The position numbers were made by a program, and so were the translations under genes. Under the pieces are notes generated by a model, which was not told the DNA's origin, made no database searches, and was given only the letters and a program-made list of their open reading frames with translations. From contig VLJF02000033.1 of assembly GCA_008360975.2 (NCBI GenBank), forward strand, positions 496,001-560,000: a stretch of DNA of 64,000 nt. The letters run 5' to 3'. Origin of the DNA: Lichenostomus cassidix. Lineage: Eukaryota; Chordata; Aves; Passeriformes; Meliphagidae. The stretch's first letter is position 1. Each line of letters starts with the position of its first letter. This document shows positions 21,440 through 32,379 of this stretch, one piece after another.

Positions 21440-22100
21440 TGTTTGATGAGGGATCTCTTAGCCAGATCCTTCTATCAACTCAGGAAGCCTTGGTTCAATT
21501 TTCTCTCCCCATGGCGGCTGTGCAGGGCAGTGAGAGAGCAGCTCTGCTGGGTGCCTGGCATGGGGCCAGCGTCACCCCACTGCAATGTGCCATGGTCTCG
21601 TGTGGCCCTGTGCTCTGGAGCCAGCGCTGCTGTTGCTTTTTCCTTCTTGATGATTTTCTCTTTTGCATGATATGCTTGTGAAGTGCCCCCGCTGTCCCTG
21701 GCGTCCCCTGGGTGCCGGCAGCCGCGTCCCTTGGCCTGCTCCCCCTGGGCCGTTGCAGGGCGGCTGGCGGAGGCTGGGAGCTGCCGTGGGGCTGCCCCGG
21801 GGGCTGCGTGCCGAGGCAGGGCCGGGAGGTGCGGAGAACTTGGTCGCTATTTGCAGAGCAATGGCGCCTTGGGCCCGGGCCCGTTGCAGGGCTGTTCCTC
21901 ATGTGCGGCTTTGGCCTCGGCCAGCCCGGGGGGCACTGAGAGCGCGGGGCTTGGGCTGTGCGCTGTGCAGAGCCCGCGCCTCGCTGCCCTTGGCTGGCTG
22001 TGCTGTCACTCGGGATTGTCCCAGCGCAATTGCTGCTCGGTGCCAGCGAGCGGGGACAAGGCCGGCGCCGGTGTCGCCCCCAGGCAAGCAGGCAGGCAGG
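21440..22100 (+). other. ZNF2 downstream flank block
   Basis: Plus-strand copy of the block described at 11.86-12.44 kb (ccatggcggctgtgcagggc, ggtgccggcagccgcgtccc). Near 22.0 kb, gctgtgctgtcactcgggat looks like a decayed version of the CCAAT/Y-box module. No conserved protein is visible. Confidence 0.5.
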
Positions 22101-22119
22101 GCTTTAGTGGGGCAGCAGC

Positions 22120-22620
22120 GGCACCATGGTTGGAGCGTGTGTGCGGCCCGGGAGCGGCGGCAGCGGGCGGAGCCCGGGGAGGCAGCAGGCGAAGCTCGGA
22201 GAGGCTGTCCCAGCGCAGGTGGGAGCCGCGCTGGCTTGTGCCGGGGCTCGGGGCTCGCTGTGGGCGGATGGAGGAGATGGAGGGGGCGGCACGGGGGCTG
22301 GGGCGGCTTCGTTCTCCCGTGTCCCTCCCTCCCTCCGTCCCTCGCTGTGGCGCCGTGTTGCCACTGGCCTGAGGCCGCTGAGGGAGCGGCTGCCCGCGGT
22401 CTCCTTGCCGCTGCTGCCTCGGCAGGAGGCGGTGCCGGAGCAGCGCTGGCTCGTCCCGCTTGCTGTGGGGAGGACAGAGGTGTCTCTCCTGTCCCCGGGA
22501 CTGTTTCTCGCCATGCGGGACCGGGCTGGGCGCCCGTGGTGCAGCAGGAGATGTCCGTGCCTGAGGATGGGTGTGATGAGGGGAACCTGAACGTCTTTCA
22601 TAACCCAAGGCACGCGGGAG
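22120..22620 (+). other. CpG-rich recurrent module
   Basis: Same core as at 9.8 kb (gcaggtgggagccgcgctgg through ggaggcggtgccggagcagc), continuing to atgcgggaccgggctgggcg and agatgtccgtgcctg. Candidate CpG-island promoter or first exon; coding status not established. Confidence 0.5.
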
Positions 22621-22839
22621 AAAGAATAACGCGTTCAGTGGAGGCAGGGGAGCCTCATCCCGGCCTGTTGCCTCGGGAGCAAAATCATCGAACTTCCGCC
22701 TTTCCTGCCAGGCTCCGCCTGCTGTTCCAATCAGACACAAAGGACGCTGCCAGCGCTCAATGTCCCCGGCTGCAACCCGCCAGTGCTGGGGATGCAGGGG
22801 ACAATGCTGAGCCCCTCAGCGCTGTTTATTGTCACCTCA

Positions 22840-23030
22840 CTGTCTGCTCTGGAGGGAATGAACCTGCAGGAAGAGGAGATGATGTGGAAGTTGATGTGGA
22901 AGCTGACTGGGCTGGGAATTTCCTTCTTCTTTTGGAACCATCCCAGAACTCATCCTGTGCCTGTCATATTAAATGTTTATACCCTAACCCCGTATTTATA
23001 TATTTAACCATTTGTCTATTGCCTTGACAC
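22840..23030 (+). other. Relic of a CLEC2-like 3' flank
   Basis: The phrase gaacctgcaggaagaggaga followed by tgatgtggaag matches the sequence 3' of C1-C5. No lectin exon lies upstream, so a former lectin copy was probably deleted here, or the flank moved alone. Confidence 0.45.
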
Positions 23031-23059
23031 ATGTGCTGCTAAAGGAATGGGACATTGGG

Positions 23060-23190
23060 TAGAGCATGGTGCCAATAATGCCAAGGTTGGGATTTCACCC
23101 CACAGGGGCCATTCAGTCAAGAGTTAAACTCGATGATCCCTGTGGGTCTTGTCTAGCTCAGAGGATTCTGTGATGCTGTGAAATGGCCTT
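23060..23190 (+). mobile_element. CR1-type LINE 3' end
   Basis: aatgccaaggttgggatttc, then gagttaaactcgatgatccc and tgtgggtcttgtctagctca, ending gattctgtgatgctgtg: the typical avian CR1 terminus with an octamer-like tail. Confidence 0.65.
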
Positions 23191-23632
23191 GTGTGACCCC
23201 AGCAATGTTACTGTGCCAATGCTGCTGCAGTTACTCCTTGTTACTTCCTTACTTTTCTTCGTGGCTAAACCAAGACATCAATACATGAATACATTCCATC
23301 TCTACCTGTGCCCAAAAATTGTTGCTGTCTCTTCCTGAGCTTCTGCTTTGGCCACAATGGGAATCGCGGGGTGGAGCTGCTCCCTTTTGAATTGGAGCTT
23401 CAAAGCTGAGAGCTTTCTTTGTGTTCCAGCAGTGTTTGGTGAGTGTGGAGTCTCTGCCTCGACGGGATCCTTTGGAGCTCGATGACAGTCCCAGGAGCAT
23501 TGGTGACAGTGACAGCCCTGGGAACATCACTTCTCTGTCCCCTCTGGCCTGTGGTGACAGGGGAGGACTGAGCTGGATCATTCTCCTGAGCATGAGGAAG
23601 CGCAGGGCCAGAACCAGCCCAGATCTCTCATC

Positions 23633-24337
23633 ATGCCCCGTTTAACCATCCATCACTGTAGTTGTAAAACTGTGTCCAAAGCTGAAGTGAAAAATGCCTT
23701 CTCAGCACTGCTGATGTCTCAGGAACCAGGTGTTCTCCATGCCAAGCAGAGAGATCCCAGGTGTGAGCTGAAGGAGAGTGAATTGTGCTCCAGTCATGGG
23801 GTTGTGAAGGAGATCTTGTGTCTCCAGAATGGATCAGTAGCTGCAGTTTCAGACTTGCCTCAGGCAGAAGAACCCACTTGTGCTAAGCAGGAAGGTGCCA
23901 ATGATGAGTGTGCAGTGAGTGAAGATGTGGAGAATGTGTTCCACTCCCTTCATGGGAGTGTGGAGGAGCTCTCAGGTCCTCAGAAGGGAGCAGCAGCTGG
24001 GCTTGCACATTTTGCTCAGGCACAAGAACCCATTTGTGCTAAGCAGGAAGGTGGCACTGGTGAGTGTGCATCACATGAAGATCTAGAGAATGAGTTTCAC
24101 TCCCTTCGTGGGAGTGTGAAGGAGCTCTCTGATCCCCAGGATCAATCAGCAGTCATGGTTACACTCTTGCCTCAGGCAGAAGAAGCCACTTGTCCTAAGC
24201 AGGAATGCGCTGCTGGTGAGTGTGCAGCGAGTGAAGATTTGGATGAAGGATTCTGCTCCAGTAATAGGAGTGTGGAGGCCCTGGATCCCTGGGGCAGATC
24301 AGCAGCCTGGAATAAACAGAAAAGAACCCTTGGATGA
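23633..24337 (+). CDS. Repeat-containing N-terminal exon of C2 (234 codons)
   Basis: An open frame of 234 codons from ATG to TGA. It holds three and a half units of about 51 residues, each of the form ECAxSEDxENxFHSLxGSVxELS, then Gln/Ala-rich sequence, then LPQAEEPTCAKQEG. The long open frame with in-phase repeats is unlikely by chance and is identical in layout in C4 (46180-46884). The transmembrane exon expects an exon ending in this frame, so this would be a cytoplasmic tail or an exon fused to it. I do not recognise the domain. C3 has a shortened, broken version with TAA at 32490-32492. A start upstream of 23633 is possible. Confidence 0.5.
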   Translation: MPRLTIHHCSCKTVSKAEVKNAFSALLMSQEPGVLHAKQRDPRCELKESELCSSHGVVKEILCLQNGSVAAVSDLPQAEEPTCAKQEGANDECAVSEDVENVFHSLHGSVEELSGPQKGAAAGLAHFAQAQEPICAKQEGGTGECASHEDLENEFHSLRGSVKELSDPQDQSAVMVTLLPQAEEATCPKQECAAGECAASEDLDEGFCSSNRSVEALDPWGRSAAWNKQKRTLG

Positions 24338-24859
24338 TATCTGGGTGAGTGCAAGGCCAGTGCTGTGGCCTCTAGGGAGGGGACAACAGACAGTGTGAGC
24401 CCAGGAGCACAGGGCTGGCAGGGTGTAGCTGTGTCCAGGGCTCTGGAAGAGGCCTGGTGCTCTGCTGGGCCCCAGCGGTGGATGGGATTGACACGCCTGG
24501 CCCTGAGCAGTTGACCCACACCTGTGTGCCTGTCCCTGGCTGTGTCCCCATCCCTTGTTTCTCCTGCTGCCAGTAGAGTCAGGAGCACACGGGCTGAGGG
24601 TTCCTCCTGTGCTCCCCAGGTGTTGGATGGAGGATGTGAGGGCTGGGCCTGCTCAGGACAGCTCCATCCTCATGGCCTGCGACTCTTTCCAGCTCCTGTT
24701 GAGTGGATCAGATCCCATCCCGTGCTCACCCTGGCTGTGCTGACTCTGCTCCTGTTCCTGGCTGTGGCTCTGGCGGTGTCCTTGGCTGCTGTGTCAGGTA
24801 AGGAGGAGCAGCAGCCTCAGCCCAACCGCTCGGGGCACTGCGGGCTCACTGCTCCCTCA

Positions 24860-24985
24860 CGGCCGGGATCGTCCCTCAGCCCCGCTCTGACCAATCAGCG
24901 TGCGGGAGAACGAGGAGTGGCGGCTGAATCAGCCAATCGCTGCGGCCGAGGAGGTTTGAGCGGGAAAACCAGCCAATGGGAGCTT
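24860..24985 (-). promoter_or_regulatory. Antisense CCAAT/Y-box module inside C2
   Basis: gctctgaccaatcagcgtgc, gagaacgaggagtggcggct, gaatcagccaatcgctgcgg and a third CCAAT at 24972, in the intron between the transmembrane and first lectin exons. The Y-like box points minus, against the gene. Confidence 0.5.
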
Positions 24986-25689
24986 GGGCTTCTCCGTGAG
25001 GGGAGAATCCTCAGCCCTTCTGTTCACTCTGCAGAGAGAAGCTGTGGAGACACTCCGGTTACTCCAGTTACTCCGGTTACATCTGACAATCCATGGCGGC
25101 TCGCCTGTCCCCATGGCTGGGTTGGGCACAACAGGACTTGCTACTACTTCTCGAGGGATCACCACTCCTGGGATCAGGCTCAGACTCAGTGCTCTGAGCT
25201 TGGGGCCTCCCTAGCTGTGCTCAGTGAAAGGGAAATGGTGACTGAGGGGATTTGGGGTGGCTGAGGGGAGCCTGGAAAGCTCCTGGGCCAGGGGTGCAGC
25301 TCTGACTGTCAGCTCCTCTCTCCTTCCTGGGAGTTCCTGTTCCACTGCAGTAGGAGCGGCGATTACTGGCTCGGGCTGCACAGACAGGACCAGCGGCTGC
25401 AGTGGGTGGATGGCAGCAACTTCAGCTCCTTGTGTGTCCTGGGGGCACAGGCAGGGCCTGGGGGGCACAGGGGCACAAGGTATCTCCCTGAGGTTCCAGC
25501 GCTGTCTGTGCTCCTCCCTGCAGGGTTCGTGTCCTGGGCAATGCGGGTGTGTGCACTTGGCTGAGAATTATCTTGGGAGACAGCCCTGCTCAAATCCACT
25601 GCCCAATATCTACAGCAGACCCCAAACTCACCTGTAATGGGATGGAGAAAAGATCTCTGTTTGGGGAGTGATCTTTGCCTCTTCCCCCA

Positions 25690-25960
25690 ACATGGGGATG
25701 TCTTTCCTCAGCTGCAGCGTCTGCCTTGCACTGATCCTCAGTGTCATCTCTGTGCTTGTTCTGCAGGAGATGAACCTGCAGGAGGAGGAAATGATGTGGA
25801 AGCTGCTATGTGGCTGTCTGGGCTGGGGGTTGCTTTCTACCTCTGGAGTCATTCTAGGCTTCCTGTTTCTCTTGCACTACATGTTTCTATAGTGATCTTT
25901 TCTATAGAAACGGGTATAAGTCTGTGGGAAGAGATTTCAAACACATTCTCCTAATACCGT
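25690..25960 (+). other. C2 3' flank, possible 3' UTR
   Basis: Contains a frame with a hydrophobic end (VILGFLFLLHYMFL) that recurs after C1, C3, C4 and C5 but is interrupted differently in each; probably not translated. Ends in an AT-rich stretch related to the minisatellite at 34.3 kb. Confidence 0.45.
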
Positions 25961-26059
25961 ATTTCTACGCTAATCCTGTATCTGTACATTGATCTACCTC
26001 TTTGTATACAGACTATGAACAGGTACTTCATATGAATGTGACCTTCCTTGGTGTAAGGT

Positions 26060-26190
26060 AGCAATAATGCGAAGGTGTGGATTTGACCCCACCTGGGCCA
26101 TTTCCTTAAGGACTGGACTAATCCTTGTGGTCCCTTCCAGCTCGGAGCATTCTTTGAGACATCCTTCTGTGACCTCCATCAGTAGTTATG
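26060..26190 (+). mobile_element. CR1-type LINE 3' end
   Basis: aatgcgaaggtgtggatttg, then aaggactggactaatccttg and tggtcccttccagctcggag; copy of the fragment at 3.64-3.79 kb (minus). Confidence 0.6.
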
Positions 26191-26239
26191 GTGCCAATGT
26201 TGCTGTTGTTATTTACAGTATTATTTTATTACTTTCACA

Positions 26240-27590
26240 ATAAATGCTTGTCAGGGCTGCACTGTCCCTCGTGTCCCCTCAGCACCTGCAGCCCTGTCCC
26301 TTGCCCTGCTGCCCCTGCCCCGGGGGCTTCAGCCGAGCCAGAGCCTCTTCCCAGTGCTCCCAGTCTGCCCGTGCAGCCTCCAGCAGCCAGCGAGGCCTTC
26401 AGCTGGGCCGGCAGAGAGGAGCTGCTGGGAGCTCCCAAATCAGTTTGGTTCCGTTTGTCCTTCCCAGCCTGGGGAACAACGATTTTGGGAGTTTTCTGCC
26501 CAAACCCTGTCCGTTCCTCCGCTCAGCCCAAGGGGTTTGGGGAGATTTTGGCTTTTTGGGGGAAATCAAGGGGATGTGGTGACAAGGCGGGATTGTCCCT
26601 CAGCGGCGTTCTGACCAATGAGAGTTTGAGAACGAGGACTGGCGGGAGAGTTGGCCAATCAAAAGGAGTGGTGTTGTTTGGGCGGGAACATCAGCCAATG
26701 GGTGCGAAGGGCTTTGGGCTTTGGGCGGGTCATATAGAAGGATCCCTGAGGGGCTTGAAGCTCCCCGGAGCCTCAAAGTCCGACTTGGGGTTGCTCTGGA
26801 ATGTCCTGGGCTGGGCAGGAGGCCAAGGAACCACTGTGGTGAGTCCGGGATGGAGCAGAGACCTCCTGCAGCCCCGGCAGGAGCAGGAGATACCTGAGAG
26901 AGACCCCGAGCCCATGGGAAGCCCCTCAGAGCCATGGCAGTTGTTCCCGGCGGGACTCCCGGCCTGTTCCTGAGGGACTCTGTCCGGTGCCTCACAGGAT
27001 TCCATCATTCCAACGTGAAATTCCACCCTCTGGCGGAGGCACTGGGCACTTCCACCTGAATTTGAGCCAATTTCATCAGGTTTGGGGACTTGGGGACATC
27101 GGCAGCACTGGATGGAGCCAGAGGCGCGGGGAAGCAGCTGGAGGGGAATTTGGGGCAGAGCAGAGCTTTGGGCTCTGCCGGAGCAGATCGGAGCAATCAG
27201 AGTTCACCATGCAGCACTGCCTGCGGGTTCTGTCAGTTGTTGTCGGCCAGGTCCTGGGGAGGAGGATCAGCAGCTCTTTAACTTTTACAGCTCTTTAACT
27301 TCAGGCAATGACAGTTCTCCTTGGACTCTCCCGGGGCACTCAGACCTTTCCAACCCCTCACTGACCCCAGGAGGGTCAATGTGCTCCCATTTCCCTCCCA
27401 GGCTCTCTCGGAATTTTCTCCTAGAGAAAAACCTCACAAGAGCAGAAAACCCCACAGCAGCTCTGGACCACACTGATGGGAAGAGCCAAGGAATCTCGAA
27501 TGTGATGGCAATTTACTGTTGGAGTAAATGTTGTACTTTTATTCCAGTAAAAAATTGTAAGAGTAAATTTACTGTTCCAGCCCAGCCCTG
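26240..27590 (+). repeat. Duplicated CLEC2-flank block
   Basis: Copy of 48.79-50.14 kb (+) and 2.35-3.57 kb (-). It starts at an aataaatgcttgt polyA-like site and carries the promoter module at 26.6 kb and the 'gatggagcag' module at 26.85 kb. Ends with gagtaaatttactgttccag. No conserved protein seen. Confidence 0.75.
26595..26710 (-). promoter_or_regulatory. CCAAT/Y-box-like promoter module
   Basis: gttctgaccaatgagagttt, gagaacgaggactggcggga, gttggccaatcaaaagg and catcagccaatgggtgcga: three CCAAT motifs in 90 bases, then catataga, a TATA-like box, on the plus strand at 26732. Confidence 0.5.
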
Positions 27591-28600
27591 AGGTGGTGAC
27601 TGAAGGTCTTGTGATTGATGCCTTGGGGCGGATTTGAGTGAAACATATCGGAATGTATAAACTATATGCTTAGTTTATATAAGAAATATTTATATAAGGC
27701 ACAAGCCTCGCTGAGCTTTGCAGCCAGGAAAACACAATTTTGGGGGTTTTGCTCTCTGTTCATGATGTGGTTTGAACACAGCAGAGCAGAGGCAGGAAAT
27801 GTCACTGTCCATTTGTGCAGGTGGTTGTTGTGCAGCGATGGTGGCAGCAGCTCCCACATCCTCCCTGTTGGCTCTCACATTCCCCCCGAGCATCTCAAAA
27901 TGTCAGAGAGGAATGAGCCTGGAATGTTCTGGGGTGCTCAGGAGGCCAAAGAACTGCTGTGGTGAGTCTGGGATGGAGCAGAGTCTCCCTGCAGGAGCTC
28001 AGGGGATGCCTGAGAGAGACCAAAGCTGCTCTGTCAGTGCCCTCCTCACCCTAGGCAGGAAACAGTAGGAATATGTATTAGACTGCTGTAATAGAAAAGG
28101 TTTTTCAAGCTTATCTCCATCAATATCAGGCGTGCTTCTGGTTAATTGCCAAGCACCCAGCGCTGTTACTTTGCTTTATTGTCTTTGTTCCCTATTGTGC
28201 TTTATTAAACCTTTTAAATGTTAACAGGACAGTGATACCTTTCACACAAGGAAAGGCTGGAGGATCACGTTAAGGGTGGGGAGACATCACTCGTGGTTGT
28301 AACAGAAGCGATTTGAGGAAATTAATTGAATTGATTTTCAAACAAATCACAGCAGGAGAATGACTAGTAAAATAAATCCTACAAAAACACCTTCTTCCCG
28401 CTCCTCTCTCTTTTCCAGGCTTCCCTTTATCCTCCCCACACAGGGATTGGGATCACAGCCAGCTCATGTCACGACTTCTGTGGGGTTTCTGCTCCATCCC
28501 AGACTCACCCACAGCTCTCAGCACCTTCAGCTCCAGGTCATCCCAAACTCTCACCTGTCCCCCGAACCAGGAAATGCCTCTGAAACCAGAAAATCGGCTG
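27591..28600. other. Intergenic, no gene seen
   Basis: AT-rich sequence with tagtttatataagaaatatt and a further 'gatggagcag' module near 27.97 kb and in reverse near 28.49 kb. Duplicated with few changes at 50.15-51.15 kb. Confidence 0.5.
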
Positions 28601-30300
28601 TGAAAAATGGGTGTTTGCAGTTGTTAATAAACGAGCCCCGAGGGGATCTGCAAAAACCAGATTTAATCTTAAGCGACAGAATGACAGAGTTCTTTGGCAA
28701 GAGTCACTCTGCTGCTTATACTTATGCTTGACTTATACCTTAACAATTTAATGGAGGAGTAACACTTAACATTTAAACTCAGTTATGATTTTGAAGTCAA
28801 ATGTAGCCACTTAACAGAGGAACAACACTTGGCAGCATTTAACTTGGTTTATAACTCTAACTTAACCTCACTCACAGGCCTGATTTAGTCAGATATCCGA
28901 GGCACTCAAACACCTCAGAGCAGCATTTCTGCCACATTTGCCAAAACACAGGCACAGTGTGTGCACACAGAAAGAGTCAGTGCCAGGGACCTGTCAGGAA
29001 TTCCCCTCAAGTACAGAGAAATGCTCACTCTGGATCCTTTTCCGTCTCCCCAGAGAGGGAAGGGTTGATGTTGCAGAGCAGAAAGGCCTTGCAAAGTGAG
29101 GGCCTTGCTGCCCTTGTAAAATCCTTGCTCACTTCTGTTACTTTGGCGAACTAGAAAAGCATTCTGGGAACGACTCAGCCAAGCTGGAGGTGAAAAACAA
29201 GTTACATAATTGTAAAACAATTATTAGTACCACTAAGTGCTCTCACCGTGGGGCTCGTGGGTGGTTGTACCTGATGCCTGTTCCTATCACGGTCTATAGT
29301 GGTTGGTTAAACACATCTGTTATGCCTCACAAGTATGTAAACTCATAACAAATGAACGGTTTAAGAACCCTGGATTTTTACAATAAAGGGATCTTTGCCA
29401 TACCATCATAGAGATCGTGTGTTTAACGCCGCAGGTTGAGCCTCGAGGAGTGGGAGGTCCCTCGTTTTTTGGGGATCCCCCAAGTTCAGCAAACGGGAGA
29501 TTTCCCAGCTTGGAGAGGCCTCACTCAGAGGGAGGAGCTGCTCCTCATTTTGGGGCTCATTTTGGATTGCTGTTTATAGGGCCAGAGAGATGGGCTTTAG
29601 TCATGTACAGGAAACCATGCTATGAAAAGACAACATCCATAAAGAAGACAGAGGAGTCCTGTGATTTTATTCGAATAAAGGGAGAGAATCCGATGAGGCA
29701 CACGGCTGCGGGGTTTTCTTTCTTGAGGTTTTGGGGGGCACAGCCCCCTTTTATCCCAAACTCCCATCCATGTGTTGCCCTGTTCCTTCCCCCATTGGCT
29801 GACGTCCTAGGAAGGTACAGCCTTCCCGAACTGCCTACCACATATTTCCCCCTTGAACTTGTTGTTTTATCCCAAAGTTCAGAAACTCAGGCTTGTGCAG
29901 ACCCGTTTGGTGTTTCAGGATTTTTCTGTTTCTGGGCCCTGAGCAGATGTCATGTGGCAATTCCTGGCATTTAGCCAGAGTCAAACTGTGACATATTCAA
30001 ACCTACAGCTTGAAGTTGATCGAGTTAACACCCATCCCCTCTGCCATGGAATTATAAAGACATCAGCACACATCTTCCCTATCAGAACAATGCTTCACCT
30101 AGCCACAGTTTGGGTCTCAGCTTGCTTAGAAAGCGTGAGCGCAGGGATGCTGTGGCATTTCGCAGGGAAAAAGCGTGCATTAAACCTTATAATTTATGCT
30201 TGGATTTTGTATCTTCGAGCTCTTTCCTAATCTAAACGCTTTTGATTCTTCTCCTGGTTTTTCTCCACAGGGAAACACAATCCTTTTTCTTTTCGTAAGG
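28601..30300. mobile_element. Probable LTR-derived sequence
   Basis: Two stretches look LTR-like: about 28.62-29.43 kb (ggatttttacaataaaggga ahead of a gatcgtgtgtttaacgccgc end) and about 29.62-30.1 kb (ttttattcgaataaagggag, cagcccccttttatcccaaa). The ends could not be fixed and there is no retroviral coding sequence. The second copy is at 51.15-52.85 kb. Confidence 0.35.
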
Positions 30301-30467
30301 AAAAGAGGAGCTCGTTGGACCCGTGCCTGAGATGCAGCGATGTTTACCATCAGCTCAGCGGAGCTAACAGGGGCGAGGAATTATTTTAATTGGGCAGCGC
30401 GGGGCGCACAAAACGATGTGGAACTTTTTTTACCAGCTGCGGGACACGGAAGACACTGCCTCGCCTC

Positions 30468-30562
30468 CATTGGCTGGTCCGCTTGTCACTCTTCGTGATC
30501 GCGGCGCTGATTAGTCAAAGCGGGGCTTAGGGGCGGTTCCGCCCCGCCCCACCTCATTCGAG
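30468..30562 (+). promoter_or_regulatory. CCAAT/Y-box-like promoter module with GC boxes
   Basis: cattggctggtccgcttgtc, actcttcgtgatcgcggcgc, tgattagtcaaagcgggg (Y-like core with a G-to-A change), then ggcggttccgccccgcccca. It points toward the CpG module that starts about 60 bases on. Confidence 0.5.
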
Positions 30563-30599
30563 TATTCGCAGGTCCAGCAGTGCCTCCGGATCCTCGGGA

Positions 30600-31440
30600 G
30601 CTGCAGCAGTGAGCGGAGCGGAGCGGAGCGGCTGCAGTGAGCGGAGCGGAGCCCGGGGAGGCGGCGGCGGAGCTCGGAGGGGCTGTCCCAGCGTAGGTGG
30701 GAGCCGCGCTGGCTTGTGCCGGGGCTCGGGGCTCGCTGCGGGCGGATGGAGGGGATGGAGGGGGCGGCAGGGGGGCTGTGGCGAATTCATTCTCCCCTCT
30801 CCCTCCCTCCCTCCCTGGCTGTAGCGCCGTGTTGCCGCTGGCCTGAGGCTGCTGAGGGAGCGGCTGCCCGCGGTCTCCTTGCCGCTGCTGCCTCGGCAGG
30901 AGGCGGTGCCGGAGCAGCGCTGGCTCGTCCCGGTAGCAATCAGTAGGACAGAGGCGGTAGCCCTGTCCCCGGGACTGTTCCCGGCCATGCGGGACGGGGC
31001 TGAGAGCCCCTGGTGCAGCGGGAGATGTCCGTAGCCAGGCAGAGTTAAACGCGCGTTAAATGTAGATATTCCATATATGACTTGTGAGTCATCCCCGCTC
31101 AGTGCAGGGGGGAAACTCCCGAAAGCCGCCCGGCACCCCGGCAGGCGCAGCCAAGTTCCGCCTTCCCTGCCAGTCCCCTCCTGTTGCTCCGGGCAGGAAC
31201 CCAAAGGGCGCTGCCAGCACTTGCTGTCCCCGGGCTCCAAATCGCCAGCTCAGGGGACGCAGGGGACAATGCTGAACCCCCTCAGGGCTGCTGGTGGGAC
31301 CCACCCTCGGTTCTGCCGGGGCTCGGGGCTACCTGCGGGCTCTCCGTGCGGGAGGCGACAGCGGCGAGGGAGGCTGTGGCGGATTCGTTCCACCGTGTGC
31401 CCCCGGATCCCCGTGTTTCTCCTGACCTGAGGCCGCTGAG
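30600..31440 (+). other. CpG-rich recurrent module and partial second module
   Basis: gagcggagcggagcggctgc repeats, then the common core from gtaggtgggagccgcgctgg to ggaggcggtgccggagcagc. The second half (31.08-31.44 kb) is a diverged copy starting ccaagttccgccttccctgc and ending cctgaggccgctgaggga. Possible promoter or first exon. Confidence 0.5.
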
Positions 31441-31463
31441 GGAGGTGGGAGCCGCGCTGGCTT

Positions 31464-32042
31464 GTGCCGGGGCTTGGGGCTTGCTGCGGGCGGATGGAGG
31501 TGGCAGCAGGGGGGCTGTGGCTGCTTCGTTCTCCCGTCTCCCTCCCTCCCTCCCTCCCTCCCTGGCTGTGGCGCCGTGTTGCCGCTGGCCTGAGGCCGCT
31601 GAGGGAGCGGCTGCCCGCGGTCTCCTTGCCGCTGCTGCCTCGGCAGGAGGCGGTGCCGGAGCAGCGCTGGCTCGTCCCGCTTGCTGTGGGTAGCGCAGTG
31701 GTGGCTGCGCTGTCCCCGGGTCTGTTCCAGGCCATTCGGCACCGGGCTGGTAGCCACATCGGCTACCGGCAGGTGTCCATGCCCAGGGCTGTGTGGGACG
31801 GGAGGAACTTGAGTGTTCCTCACAACCCAAATCTCTATGGAACAGAAAGAAAGACGCGTTCAGTGGAGGCAGGGCAGCGTCGTCCCGTCCTGTCACCCCA
31901 CAGTGGCTGCAGTCATTCATGCAAGTTCCACCTTCCCTGCCGGGACCCCGTCCTCTTCCAGACAGGACACAAACGGCATTGCCAGCGCTCGCTGTCCCTG
32001 AGCTCCAACCCTCAGCACATGGCATGCAGGGGACAATGCTGA
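31464..32042 (+). other. Long open frame in CpG module near C3
   Basis: 192 open codons, including RRVAAGLRPLRERLPAVSLP and VWDGRNLSVPHNPNLYGTER. The inverted copy at 63476-63994 keeps the same frame for about 170 codons, but the differences I can see are mostly amino-acid changing, which argues for neutral drift. A donor-like gg|gtagcg at 31687 would leave phase 1, which is the phase the C3 transmembrane exon needs, so it could be an alternative first exon. No domain is recognised. Confidence 0.25.
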
Positions 32043-32379
32043 GCCCCTCAGGGCTGCTGGTTCTTCCCCCCCGGCAGGCTGAGCCCGATCTGCAGCTGCT
32101 CTGTTCCTGCACTCGGCAGCTCCCGGGCACTGTCCCTAACTGTCCCTGCCTGTCCCTAGCTGTCCCAGCCCGGAGCTGCACAGCCGGAGGGGTTGGGGTT
32201 GCAGGGCCGAGCTGGGCCCGGAGCTCTCTGACACTGTTTGTGTCCCCAGGTGCTGCCGGGGAGCAGAGACAGGGCAGGACTGAGCTGGCAGTGCCTTCCT
32301 GAACATGGGGGAACCTCAGGGCACAGACCGGCTGGGGCCTCGCATCGTGATCCTTTTAACCTGCTGTCATCAGGTTGTC

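Larger units (their letters stand above)
23633..25637 (+). pseudogene. CLEC2-like C-type lectin gene C2
   Basis: Segments: a repeat-containing N-terminal exon (23633-24344), transmembrane exon 24693-24797 (EWIRSHPVLTLAVLTLLL onward) and lectin exons 25035-25237, 25331-25431 and 25524-25637. Lectin exon 1 is open with CPHGWVGHNRTCYYFSRDHH and QCSELGASLAVLSEREM; exon 2 gives GDYWLGLHRQDQRLQWVDG. Lesions: TGA at 24335-24337, where C1 has AGA, seven bases before the donor; the acceptor of lectin exon 2 reads tccttcctgg, with GG in place of AG at 25329-25330 (a later gggag could serve); and the last exon has lost one base after GNA, shifting the frame away from the conserved tail CSNPLPNIYSRPQTHL. 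The tail sequence itself is preserved in the other frame. Probably non-functional as a membrane lectin. C4 shares all three lesions, so they predate the 22.5-kb duplication. Confidence 0.75.
21181..31443 (+). repeat. Tandem segmental duplication, copy 1 (with C2)
   Basis: Colinear with 43753-53990, offset about 22.55 kb, with only scattered substitutions and small indels over about 10 kb. The left side continues into ZNF2/ZNF4, which differ in finger number. The right end falls inside the shared phrase cctgaggccgctgaggga. Confidence 0.9.

Noticed and set aside
21980..22060. X-box-like cctggtgacagcgag beside gctgtcactcgg in the ZNF flank blocks
   Set aside because: Only a partial match to an X box and no Y box at the expected distance; the site is more simply a decayed copy of the promoter module. 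Not counted as an SXY element.
25668..25892. 74-codon frame with a hydrophobic C-terminus after C2 (and after C4)
   Set aside because: The same frame is interrupted after C1 and C3 and has no constant start; treated as 3' flank of the lectin gene.
28915..29220. 101-codon minus-strand frame shared with 51463-51768
   Set aside because: Shared only because the region is duplicated nearly unchanged; several amino-acid differences between the copies and LTR-like context.
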